Below, piece after piece: positions 17,025-25,473 of a DNA stretch of 59,798 bases. Under the pieces are notes generated by a model that saw nothing but the letters and a program-made list of their open reading frames with translations, was not told the origin of the DNA and did no database searches. Each line of letters begins with the position of its first letter. Positions within the stretch are counted from its first letter, which is position 1. The translations under genes were made by a program, and so were the position numbers. Location: positions 1 to 59,798 of the forward strand of contig JAEUTI010000090.1 of assembly GCA_016788065.1 (NCBI GenBank). The letters are read 5' to 3'. The stretch comes from Bacteroidia bacterium. Its GTDB lineage: Bacteria; Bacteroidota; Bacteroidia; AKYH767-A; OLB10.

Positions 17025-19877
17025 ATGGCAAAGACAATAAACGAGGGACAACTGGAAGAAATTGAGGTTTTTGGTGCCAGGGTGCACAACCTGAGAAATA
17101 TAGATTTGACTTTCCCAAGAGAAAAGCTGGTTGTAATAACCGGATTAAGTGGAAGCGGAAAATCATCATTGGCATTCGATACCATTTATGCAGAAGGTCA
17201 GCGCAGGTACATGGAAACGTTTTCCGCCTACGCCCGAAATTTTCTGGGTAATATGGAACGTCCCGATGTTGACAAAATCACGGGGTTGAGTCCTGTAATT
17301 TCTATAGAACAAAAGACAACTAATACCAATCCCCGCTCTACAGTCGGAACGATTACTGAAATTTATGATTTCATGCGATTGTTGTTTGCGCGTGCCGGAG
17401 AGGCATTTTCTTATGTTACCGGAGAAAAAATGATTCGCCTATCGGATGACCAGATTATTCAACTGATACTCGAGAAATTCGAAAAGAGAAAAATTATTTT
17501 GCTTGCTCCGGTAGTAAAAGGACGAAAAGGACATTATCGCGAATTGTTTGAAACCATCCAGCAAATGGGTTTTCTGAAAGTTCGCGTTGATGAAAATATT
17601 GTAGACATTAAAAAAGGTTTACAGGCTGATCGTTACAAAACACATGATATTGAAATTGTAGTTGACAGAATTGCAGTTACGGATGATCAGAAAATTCGCA
17701 TTACAGAATCGGTACGTACTGCTTTGAAACATGGCAAAGGATCACTAATGGTTCTGAGTGAAGATGATGGCGTGGTGAGACACTTCTCTCAGCATCTGAT
17801 GTGTCCCACTTCCGGAATTTCATATGATGAACCTGCGCCAAATACATTTTCTTTCAATTCACCATATGGGGCATGTAGCAAATGCAATGGCCTTGGTACT
17901 ATTGCAGAAATTGATCTTGATTCAGTTATTCCGGATAAAAAACAAACCATCAAAGGTGGGGGAATTGCTCCCCTTGGTCCACAAAAAGACACCTGGATTT
18001 TTTCTCAGTTGCAAGCCATCGGTCGCCGTTATGGCTTTACATTGAACACGCAGATTGGTGAAATTCCTGATGAAGCGATAAACGTAATTTTATATGGTTC
18101 TGATGAAGTGTTTCAGGTGAATCGCGATTTCAATAAAGGCGAATCCGGCAATTACTCGCTGGCTTTCGAAGGAATTGTAAATTTTATTGCGGGCCAGTTA
18201 ACTGAAAACTCTTCGCCGGCATTAAAAAAGTGGGCACAAAATTTCATGCAGGCTGTTACCTGTCCCGTTTGTAAAGGTACCCGTCTCAAAAAAGAATCGC
18301 TCTATTTTAAAATAGATCAGAAAAATATTTCGCAACTGGCGAACATGGACATTATGCAATTGCATGATTGGTTCGATGGTCTGGAAAAAAGAATGACTGC
18401 CCGTCAGAAAAAAATTGGGGCTGAAGTACTGAAAGAAATCAGAAAGAGAATTCAGTTTTTATTAGATGTAGGTCTCGATTATCTCACCATGGATCGGACT
18501 TCCCGGAGCTTATCGGGTGGTGAATCACAACGAATCCGGCTTGCCACGCAAATTGGATCTCAGCTAGTGGGAGTACTATATATTTTAGATGAACCCAGCA
18601 TTGGTTTGCATCAACGCGATAATGTCAGATTGATAAAATCATTACAGGATTTGCGTGATGTTGGAAATTCGGTAATCGTGGTAGAACACGATCGGGAAAC
18701 CATCATGTCGGCAGATTATGTAATTGATCTCGGACCGGGAGCCGGTGTGCATGGTGGACAAGTTGTAGCTGCCGGAACCCCGAAGCAAATTCTGAAATCG
18801 GATTCACTGACCGCAAAATATCTGAATGGTAAAATAACCATCAAGCGGCCCGCATTAAGAGCCGGAAATGGTAAGAGTCTGGTGCTTTCCGGTGCCACAG
18901 GAAATAATCTCAAAAATGTAACCGTTGAATTTCCTTTAGGAAAATTTATTTGTGTAACCGGTGTGAGTGGAAGCGGAAAGTCATCACTTGTGAATGAAAC
19001 CCTCTACCCTGTCCTAAGCAATCATTTCTACCGCTCATCCTTAAAGCCACTTCCGTATAAAACCATAAAAGGATTACAGCACATCGATAAAGTAATTGAA
19101 ATTGATCAATCACCGATTGGACGAACGCCAAGAAGTAATCCGGCTACTTATACCGGTGTATTCAGTGATATCCGAAATTTGTTTGCACAACTCCCCGAAT
19201 CCAAAATCAGAGGGTATCCTCCGGGATGGTTTTCTTTTAACGTTAAAGGTGGCAGATGTGAAACATGTCAGGGTGCAGGAATGCGCGTTATTGAGATGAA
19301 CTTTCTGCCTGATGTATATGTGCATTGCGAAAGTTGCAATGGCAAACGATACAACCGGGAAATTCTGGAAGTACGCTACAGAGGAAAATCTATCAATGAT
19401 GTATTGGATATGTCGATTGAAGATGCAGTTACCTTCTTCGCCAATATGCCATCCATAGCTCATAAAATAAGAACTATTCAGGATGTTGGGCTTGGCTATA
19501 TTACATTGGGACAACAATCGACTACCCTTTCAGGAGGAGAAGCGCAACGAATTAAATTAGCCACAGAACTTGCCAAGAAAGATACGGGTAACACCTTCTA
19601 TATTCTGGATGAACCAACCACAGGATTGCACTTTGAAGATGTGAGAATCCTTTTGGAAGTATTGGCAAAACTTACTGACAAAGGAAATACGGTAGTTGTA
19701 ATCGAACACAATATGGATGTCATCAGATGTGCCGATTACATTATCGATATTGGACCCGAAGGTGGATCGCGTGGTGGCGAAGTAATTACCAGTGGTACAC
19801 CGGAAGAAATCCTTAAAGTTAAGAAAAGTATTACCGGGCAATATTTAAAACGTGAATTAGAACTGTTGCCGGCATAA
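17025..19877 (+). CDS. uvrA: Excinuclease ABC subunit A (UvrA)
   Basis: UvrA is the damage-recognition ATPase of nucleotide excision repair; it loads UvrB at bulky lesions. The 950-residue protein has two ABC ATPase halves. The first has GLSGSGKS (residues 40-47) and SLSGGESQRIRLATQ with YILDEPSIGLH. The second has GVSGSGKSSLVNETL and TLSGGEAQRIKLATE with YILDEPTTGLH. The C-terminal zinc module is intact (CETC at about 744 and CESC at about 767). The N-terminal zinc module lacks one ligand: it reads C260-P-T-S263 and then C284-S-K-C287, where the classical form has CxxC in both places. A TAATTTTA element around 17005 may be the promoter. The next gene begins about 45 bases downstream. Confidence 0.97.
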   Translation: MAKTINEGQLEEIEVFGARVHNLRNIDLTFPREKLVVITGLSGSGKSSLAFDTIYAEGQRRYMETFSAYARNFLGNMERPDVDKITGLSPVISIEQKTTNTNPRSTVGTITEIYDFMRLLFARAGEAFSYVTGEKMIRLSDDQIIQLILEKFEKRKIILLAPVVKGRKGHYRELFETIQQMGFLKVRVDENIVDIKKGLQADRYKTHDIEIVVDRIAVTDDQKIRITESVRTALKHGKGSLMVLSEDDGVVRHFSQHLMCPTSGISYDEPAPNTFSFNSPYGACSKCNGLGTIAEIDLDSVIPDKKQTIKGGGIAPLGPQKDTWIFSQLQAIGRRYGFTLNTQIGEIPDEAINVILYGSDEVFQVNRDFNKGESGNYSLAFEGIVNFIAGQLTENSSPALKKWAQNFMQAVTCPVCKGTRLKKESLYFKIDQKNISQLANMDIMQLHDWFDGLEKRMTARQKKIGAEVLKEIRKRIQFLLDVGLDYLTMDRTSRSLSGGESQRIRLATQIGSQLVGVLYILDEPSIGLHQRDNVRLIKSLQDLRDVGNSVIVVEHDRETIMSADYVIDLGPGAGVHGGQVVAAGTPKQILKSDSLTAKYLNGKITIKRPALRAGNGKSLVLSGATGNNLKNVTVEFPLGKFICVTGVSGSGKSSLVNETLYPVLSNHFYRSSLKPLPYKTIKGLQHIDKVIEIDQSPIGRTPRSNPATYTGVFSDIRNLFAQLPESKIRGYPPGWFSFNVKGGRCETCQGAGMRVIEMNFLPDVYVHCESCNGKRYNREILEVRYRGKSINDVLDMSIEDAVTFFANMPSIAHKIRTIQDVGLGYITLGQQSTTLSGGEAQRIKLATELAKKDTGNTFYILDEPTTGLHFEDVRILLEVLAKLTDKGNTVVVIEHNMDVIRCADYIIDIGPEGGSRGGEVITSGTPEEILKVKKSITGQYLKRELELLPA

Positions 19878-19921
19878 CTTTATTTCAATTGTTCCGTTTA
19901 AGTGATTTAAAACATCACCAA

Positions 19922-20653
19922 ATGGAATTTTTTAAACATTCCGATATGAATTCAGAAGAAGAAAAAATACGCAGGGCTTTTACAGATAAAGACTGGCAGG
20001 AAGTACGATCAGATGATACCTGGTCGATTTTTAAAATTATGGCCGAATTTGTTGAAGGTTTTGAAAAACTTTCTAAAATCGGACCGTGCGTTTCGGTATT
20101 TGGATCAGCACGCACGTTACCCGGTACCCGTTACTATGACCTTGCCGAAGAAATTGCCTATAAAATTGCTAAAGATGGTTATGGAATCATCTCCGGTGGT
20201 GGGCCCGGTATTATGGAAGCTGCTAACAAAGGAGCTCAACGCGCCAATGGAAAATCAGTTGGTGTTAACATTAAACTTCCTTTTGAGCAGGCTCCAAATC
20301 CGTATATCGATCATGATAAAGTAATTACATTCGATTACTTCTTCGTAAGAAAAACTGTATTCATTAAGTACTCACAAGGGTTCGTAGTATTACCGGGTGG
20401 ATTTGGTACACTCGACGAACTCTTTGAAGCGTTAACACTTATACAGACAAAAAAAATTGCCAAGTTTCCTATCATCCTTGCCGGGAAAGAATACTGGCAG
20501 GGAATTTATGACTGGATTTGCAACACGATGCTGGAACAGGGAAACGTTAGCCCGGAAGATTTAAATCTTTTTAAAATTGCTGATTCTGCTGATGAAGTAG
20601 TTAAACACATCAATGATTTTTATTCCAGATATTTACTGAAACCGAATTTTTAA
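19922..20653 (+). CDS. LOG-family protein (TIGR00730-type, nucleoside monophosphate phosphoribohydrolase-like)
   Basis: The frame is open from a TTG at 19889, but the ATG at 19922 (MEFFKHSDM) is a likelier start and gives about 243 residues; a further ATG at 19946 is also possible. The core is the Rossmann-type LOG fold with VFGSARTLPGTRYYD, SGGGPGIMEAANKGA and the hallmark PGGFGTLDE motif, where catalytic and substrate-binding residues lie. Members of the family remove the base from nucleoside 5'-monophosphates (as in cytokinin activation in plants), and bacterial members are often called lysine decarboxylase-like in error. Here the role is probably nucleotide salvage or clean-up; the exact substrate is unknown. 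It follows uvrA closely on the same strand. Confidence 0.85.
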   Translation: MEFFKHSDMNSEEEKIRRAFTDKDWQEVRSDDTWSIFKIMAEFVEGFEKLSKIGPCVSVFGSARTLPGTRYYDLAEEIAYKIAKDGYGIISGGGPGIMEAANKGAQRANGKSVGVNIKLPFEQAPNPYIDHDKVITFDYFFVRKTVFIKYSQGFVVLPGGFGTLDELFEALTLIQTKKIAKFPIILAGKEYWQGIYDWICNTMLEQGNVSPEDLNLFKIADSADEVVKHINDFYSRYLLKPNF

Positions 20654-20969
20654 GAAAAAATATTATTTTTGTATTCATAATTGCATTTTCAGCATTCTCA
20701 TTTTTCAAGAGCTTTTAACATTTTAACCAATGAAACAACTTTTCTTTCTGCCATTAATGGCTGTTCATTTCCATTTTCATGAACCGGCATATTATTGTTT
20801 CCGGCATTCATCCTACAAATTTTTATCAATAATTGACCAATCGGCAGCTGTCGGATTCCCGATGCTTTTGCTGTAACATTTGCACTACATCCAAGTATAA
20901 ACCCCATTGAAAGCAGGGAAGCGCACGGAGCTATATCTGCTATATTATTGATTTTCAAATAAATATCAC
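20654..20969. other. Intergenic region without a convincing gene
   Basis: Two overlapping short frames exist: a minus-strand one at 20698-20958, which would need a TTG start, and a plus-strand one at 20730-20876 with 48 codons. Neither has a recognisable domain, so I call neither. A weak A/T hairpin, aaaaat/attttt near 20656-20672, could end transcription of the upstream gene. Confidence 0.5.
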
Positions 20970-21398
20970 ATGGAGGATAAACTCGTTAATATCCTTTTAG
21001 TTGAAGATGACAGTGTGGATGTAATGAATGTTCAAAGGGCATTTAAAAAGAACAACATTCAAAATCCGCTATATCTGGCTAAGAATGGTTTAGAAGGACT
21101 GGCCATGTTGCGTGGAACAGATGGGCAAGAAATGATCAGGCCAAGGCCACAGATTATTCTGCTTGACCTGAACATGCCACAGATGAATGGCCTTGAATTT
21201 TTGAAAGAATTGAGAAGTGATCCGGAGCTTAAGTCGATAAGTGTATTTGTGATGACAACATCCAAAGACGACAGAGACCGGTTTGAAGCTTATAACCTGA
21301 ATGTAGCAGGATACATTATTAAACCTGTATCATTTGAAAAGTTTGTAGAAGCTGTCTCTATACTCGACAGTTACTGGAAACTATGTGAACAACCATAA
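20970..21398 (+). CDS. Single-domain response regulator
   Basis: The 142-residue protein is a stand-alone receiver domain. It shows the acidic pocket VEDDSVD (residues 11-17), the phosphoacceptor Asp66 in ILLDLNMPQMNG, the conserved threonine region VMTTS and the lysine in IIKPVSF. No output domain follows. It resembles the small receivers of the Rcp1 type that pair with phytochrome or hybrid kinases and pass phosphate on, or bind a partner protein. It is encoded 37 bases upstream of a hybrid histidine kinase on the same strand and is probably part of that phosphorelay. The start follows the phrase atggaggata; the ATG at 20970 is the only sensible choice. Confidence 0.93.
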   Translation: MEDKLVNILLVEDDSVDVMNVQRAFKKNNIQNPLYLAKNGLEGLAMLRGTDGQEMIRPRPQIILLDLNMPQMNGLEFLKELRSDPELKSISVFVMTTSKDDRDRFEAYNLNVAGYIIKPVSFEKFVEAVSILDSYWKLCEQP

Positions 21399-21435
21399 CC
21401 GCAAAAAGAATTACACCATTAGCACCCATTTTTAA

Positions 21436-23787
21436 ATGATCGACAACAAACTCTCCATCCTGATAATCGACGACGACGAAGTAGATCGCATCGCTTTGAA
21501 GCGTTCCATAAAATCGTCCGGTTTTAATGCTGATATTATTTCTGTTTGTAATAAAGCAGAAGGACTTGAAGCTTTATCACAGAAAACATTCGATTGTATA
21601 TTCCTCGATTATAATCTCCCCGATTCTAACGGTCTCGATTTTCTTAAAAATCACCGCAGTGAACTGAATGGAGCACCGGTAATTATTGTCACCTCTCATG
21701 GTGATGAAAAACTTGCTGTGGAAGCTATGCGAATGGGTGCCTGCGATTATATTCCTAAAAATCTGGTTACACCGGAAGGAATTTCACAAAGCATCAGATA
21801 TGCACTTCGCATCAATGCAGCTCAACAAAATACCAGCAAAGCAGAGCGTGCTTTACAGGAATCGGAACGCAAACTGGAAACGGTAATTGCGAAATCACCG
21901 ATCATTCTTTTTGCGATCAATAAAGACGGACAATTCACGATGTTTAAAGGTCGTGGTGTGGAATTGCTGAATGTAAATCCGGAAGATATCATAGGAAAAA
22001 ATTTCATCGAAACACACCGCATACTTCCTATTGATATAAAAAGTCTGCGGAATGTAATTGGAGGCAAGGAACTATCCACTACCATGGAAGTTAACAACCG
22101 CTTCCTCGATATTACCTGCATCCCGCAAAGGGACGAATTCTTTGAGCCTTCAGGTATGATTGGTATCGCAACCGATATCACCGATTTGAAGAATAGTGAG
22201 ATCGAGTTAAAAAACAATCTGTCAATTGCTCAGGAAACTCAAAAAGTAAAAGAACAGTTCCTCGCCAATATGAGCCATGAGATCAGAACACCAATTCACG
22301 GTATTATGAGTCTCACGAATTTGCTTATAAAAACTAACATCGATAACGACCAGATGACTTATCTGAATGCGATTAAGAAATCGGCAGATAATCTTTTGGT
22401 TATTATAAACGACATTCTGGATCTTTCGAAAATCGAAGCTCAGAAGATGACATTTGAAAGCACCATTTTCAGTGCTTCTGAACTTGTATCCACAACCTTT
22501 GAACTCTTCCGCGCAAAAGCGAATGAAAAAGGTATTGAAATTACCAAAAATATTGACGACTGCATTCCGGAATATGTCAAAGGTGACCCTACCCGACTCA
22601 GTCAGATTATCAATAACCTGGTGAACAATGCCATCAAATTCACACATAAAGGTGGTGTTGAAATTGGGGTCAAGCTGGTCGATACCAATGAAAACTGCAG
22701 TATGATTGCATTCAGCATCAAAGACTCTGGAATTGGTATATCTCAAAATAAATTATCTACCATATTCGATATGTTTACGCAAGCCGGCGACGATATTACC
22801 CGTAAATACGGTGGTACCGGTTTGGGACTCAGCATTGCGAAAAAACTGGTCGATTTGCAAGGCGGTATTATCAAAGTTGATAGTGTTATTGATGAAGGCA
22901 CAACCTTCACCTTCAGCATGCCATTCGATCATCCGGATCCTGTTGAACTCGAAGCACATCACTCACAGTCGGAAGAACCTGAAAGCAGAATCGACAGTGA
23001 ATTAAGAATATTGATTGTTGAAGATAACGACATCAACAGACTTGTGATTAACAAAATCATGAAAGACTGGGGTGTGAAGCTCGATAATGCAATTAACGGT
23101 TTAGATGCTATCGAAAAAATGAAATCGAAAGATTATGATATCATTTTGCTCGATATTGAAATGCCGGAAATGAACGGATATCAGTGTATCCGTGAAATAA
23201 GAACAGCACTACCTGAACCAAAGTGTCATGTTTCGGTGATGGCAATGACTGCACATGCCAATAAAAAGGAACGTGATAAGTGCATCGGTTTGGGTATGGA
23301 TGATTATATTTCAAAACCATTCGATCCGCTTGACCTGAAACAAAAAATTGTTGCTTTAAGCAAAAAATCGTTAGGTGGAACCTGTGAGGTGGAGTCTGTG
23401 GTTGAAGAAAAAGCACCTGCCGCTGCACCAACACAAAAACTCACCAATCTCGATTACCTGAGAGAGCTTTCCGATAATAACGAATCGTTTTTCAAAGATT
23501 TCATTAGTCTGTTCCTGAATAACACCCCCGAGACTATGGCTGAACTTGAAAAGCAATTATCCGGTAAAAACTGGGAAGGTGTTCGTCAGGCCGCACATAA
23601 AATGAAGCCTTCACTGAATTATTTGGGTTTAAAAGAGGCTCAGGGACTGGCAGCTTCAGTTGAAGAGTATGCTTTAAAGAAAGAGAATCTTGAAAAAATC
23701 GAAGGTATGGTATTGCGATTGAAAGAAATTTGCAATGCCGCCTATTCGGAACTTGAACAGGAATTAAAATCACTACCAATAGCTTAA
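21436..23787 (+). CDS. Hybrid histidine kinase (REC-PAS-HisKA-HATPase-REC-HPt)
   Basis: The 783-residue protein carries a whole phosphorelay. Domains in order: an N-terminal receiver (acceptor Asp58 in FLDYNLPDSNG), a PAS sensor domain (about 145-255), HisKA with His281 in ANMSHEIRTP, the ATPase domain with NNLVNNAIKFT, DSGIGI and GGTGLGLSIAKKL (about 390-495), a second receiver (Asp573 in LLDIEMPEMNG), and a C-terminal HPt domain with His721 in AAHKMKPS. There is no membrane segment, so it is a cytoplasmic sensor. The N-terminal receiver suggests that another kinase, or a phosphorylated partner, controls it. It lies between a single-domain receiver (37 bases upstream) and a sigma54-activator-like regulator (19 bases downstream), which are its likely partners. 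Confidence 0.94.
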   Translation: MIDNKLSILIIDDDEVDRIALKRSIKSSGFNADIISVCNKAEGLEALSQKTFDCIFLDYNLPDSNGLDFLKNHRSELNGAPVIIVTSHGDEKLAVEAMRMGACDYIPKNLVTPEGISQSIRYALRINAAQQNTSKAERALQESERKLETVIAKSPIILFAINKDGQFTMFKGRGVELLNVNPEDIIGKNFIETHRILPIDIKSLRNVIGGKELSTTMEVNNRFLDITCIPQRDEFFEPSGMIGIATDITDLKNSEIELKNNLSIAQETQKVKEQFLANMSHEIRTPIHGIMSLTNLLIKTNIDNDQMTYLNAIKKSADNLLVIINDILDLSKIEAQKMTFESTIFSASELVSTTFELFRAKANEKGIEITKNIDDCIPEYVKGDPTRLSQIINNLVNNAIKFTHKGGVEIGVKLVDTNENCSMIAFSIKDSGIGISQNKLSTIFDMFTQAGDDITRKYGGTGLGLSIAKKLVDLQGGIIKVDSVIDEGTTFTFSMPFDHPDPVELEAHHSQSEEPESRIDSELRILIVEDNDINRLVINKIMKDWGVKLDNAINGLDAIEKMKSKDYDIILLDIEMPEMNGYQCIREIRTALPEPKCHVSVMAMTAHANKKERDKCIGLGMDDYISKPFDPLDLKQKIVALSKKSLGGTCEVESVVEEKAPAAAPTQKLTNLDYLRELSDNNESFFKDFISLFLNNTPETMAELEKQLSGKNWEGVRQAAHKMKPSLNYLGLKEAQGLAASVEEYALKKENLEKIEGMVLRLKEICNAAYSELEQELKSLPIA

Positions 23788-23806
23788 ACAGAAAAACAAA
23801 TATACC

Positions 23807-24973
23807 ATGGCAAAAATATTCATAATTGAAGATGACGTAATGGTGGCTACGCTCATGAAGCAGGCACTAGGAAAATACGATCATGAACTTACCCACTTTA
23901 CCAATGCAGAAGATTGTTTGCAAAACCTGCATCTGAACCCTGATATTGTAACAGTTGATTACAATCTTCCGGGAATGAATGGTATTGATTTGATGGGAAG
24001 AATTAAATCATACAACTCTTCAATTATGGTGGTTCTGGTATCTGGCCAGGAAACACTCGAAGTTGTTGTTGCTGCTTACAAAGGCGGTGCTTCTGAATAT
24101 ATCATCAAAAACGACAGTCTCTTTGTAAATCTGGAAAACTCTATCCGGAATTTATCAATGAATGTAGTTTTAAAGAGAGAAGTTGAATTCTTGAAGGATC
24201 AGATCATTGATCGTCATAAATATTCCAATATCCTTGGAAACAGCACTCCCGTCGTCAGAGTATTGAAACTAATCCAGAAAGTTGAGAAAAGCAATATTAT
24301 GGTTTTGGTAACCGGACAAAGTGGAACCGGAAAAGAATTGGTTGCAAAAGCTTTGCACTACAATTCACCCCGAAACCGTAAGCCGTTTGTAACTGTGAAC
24401 ATGGGCGCTATCCCGGAAGATCTGATTGAATCGGAATTATTCGGACACGAAAAGGGCGCTTTCACCGATGCCCGTGAACGCAGAATTGGGAAGTTTGAAG
24501 AAGCAAATGAAGGAACAATATTCCTGGATGAAATTGGTGAGATGAACTTACATCTCCAAACCAAATTACTTCGTGTTCTACAGGAAAAAGAAATAACACG
24601 CATTGGCTCCAACAAAATTATTAAGCTCGACTTCCGCATGATTGCAGCTACCAACCGTAATCTTGCTAATGAAGTTAAAGAAGGCCGTTTCCGTGAAGAT
24701 TTATTCTACCGTATCCAGGGTTTCCTGATTCACCTTCCACCCTTGAAAGAACGAGGTGATGATGTGATTCTGCTTGCGAAAAGCTTCTTAACAGAATTCT
24801 GCAGAAACAATAAAATGGAACAGGTTCAACTATCGAAAGAAGCTGCTAAATTCATGCTGGAATATGAATGGCCCGGAAATATCCGTGAGCTCAAAGCGGT
24901 GATGGAACGTGCTGCCTTGTTGTGCGAAAACAATACGATCCAGATTGAAGATCTGATGTTTGTGCAAGCATAA
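23807..24973 (+). CDS. Response regulator with AAA+ sigma54-interaction-type domain, no DNA-binding domain
   Basis: The 388-residue protein has a receiver domain (Asp51 in TVDYNLPGMNG) and an NtrC-type AAA+ domain: Walker A GQSGTGKE (170-177), Walker B TIFLDEIGEM, and the lid motif WPGNIRELKAVMERA near the end. It stops at residue 388, directly after the lid. The C-terminal Fis-type helix-turn-helix present in most NtrC-family activators is absent. The loop that contacts sigma54 reads GAFTDA (217-222), where the usual form is GAFTGA. It may act from solution without binding DNA, or have a role other than sigma54 activation. The stop is followed by a strong terminator, so the length is not caused by an obvious frameshift. 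It is the last gene of the signalling cluster. Confidence 0.92.
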   Translation: MAKIFIIEDDVMVATLMKQALGKYDHELTHFTNAEDCLQNLHLNPDIVTVDYNLPGMNGIDLMGRIKSYNSSIMVVLVSGQETLEVVVAAYKGGASEYIIKNDSLFVNLENSIRNLSMNVVLKREVEFLKDQIIDRHKYSNILGNSTPVVRVLKLIQKVEKSNIMVLVTGQSGTGKELVAKALHYNSPRNRKPFVTVNMGAIPEDLIESELFGHEKGAFTDARERRIGKFEEANEGTIFLDEIGEMNLHLQTKLLRVLQEKEITRIGSNKIIKLDFRMIAATNRNLANEVKEGRFREDLFYRIQGFLIHLPPLKERGDDVILLAKSFLTEFCRNNKMEQVQLSKEAAKFMLEYEWPGNIRELKAVMERAALLCENNTIQIEDLMFVQA

Positions 24974-24990
24974 AAATATGGTATTCGCAG

Positions 24991-25026
24991 AAAAGAGGTT
25001 GCTAATTAAATATAGCAACCTCTTTT
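24991..25026 (+). terminator. Strong hairpin terminator after the signalling cluster
   Basis: A perfect 14-bp stem (aaaagaggttgcta at 24991-25004 with tagcaacctctttt at 25013-25026) and an 8-base loop. The descending arm ends in TTTT, so it can work as a factor-independent terminator; its A-rich opposite arm would allow it to act on either strand. Confidence 0.8.
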
Positions 25027-25170
25027 CATTTTATGCCTGCCAATCAAAAATAGCACATTTTGGCTTAAACCTTACATCTGTAAGAATGAAGACAGCTGAA
25101 ACAAACCATCCTTTTGTGATTTAAGTTAAAGAATAAAGATATCAGCATACTCCGGTATCAGCATACCACT

Positions 25171-25470
25171 ATGAACAACCGTAATCCGAAGAAATTAAAA
25201 TCATCGCAAAGGCAGAAATTAACTGTCCGCCGAATTATTATTGCCGGAATTTCATTTGCTGCAATAGCTATTGGCGCCATGATTTACTTTCAGCTGAATG
25301 AATCAGAACCTACGAAAGCAGAAAACGGAACATTTCTTACACATGAAAATCTTCCGGTAGATCTGAATATATCAGCGGTAATGGTTCAGGCACCCGATAC
25401 CTTGCAACGTAACGGAGCCAGGTACAAAATTCCGAAACCACTCTCTCAAACCCCTGCAATACCAAAATAA
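25171..25470 (+). CDS. Small single-span membrane protein of unknown function
   Basis: I do not recognise this 99-residue protein. A basic N-terminus (RNPKKLKSSQRQKLTVRR) precedes one membrane helix (about 23-43: IIIAGISFAAIAIGAMIYFQL). A polar tail of about 55 residues should face the periplasm by the positive-inside rule. The tail contains LPVDLNISAVMVQAPDTLQ and ends in a proline-rich stretch. There is no lipobox. It lies 3 bases before a large T9SS cargo gene, so the two are probably co-transcribed. A structural or assembly role for the surface proteins next door is inference. Confidence 0.75.
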   Translation: MNNRNPKKLKSSQRQKLTVRRIIIAGISFAAIAIGAMIYFQLNESEPTKAENGTFLTHENLPVDLNISAVMVQAPDTLQRNGARYKIPKPLSQTPAIPK

Positions 25471-25473
25471 AAA

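Noticed and set aside
20730-20876. Plus-strand frame of 48 codons (start MKQLFFLPLMAVHF)
   Set aside because: It overlaps the equally weak minus-strand frame and has an abrupt end; there is no promoter or homology that I can see.
20698-20958. Minus-strand frame of 86 codons, with a lipobox-like LLSMGFILGC
   Set aside because: It needs a TTG start, has no recognisable domain, and the hydrophobic stretch is not placed like a clear signal peptide. Composition gives no support.
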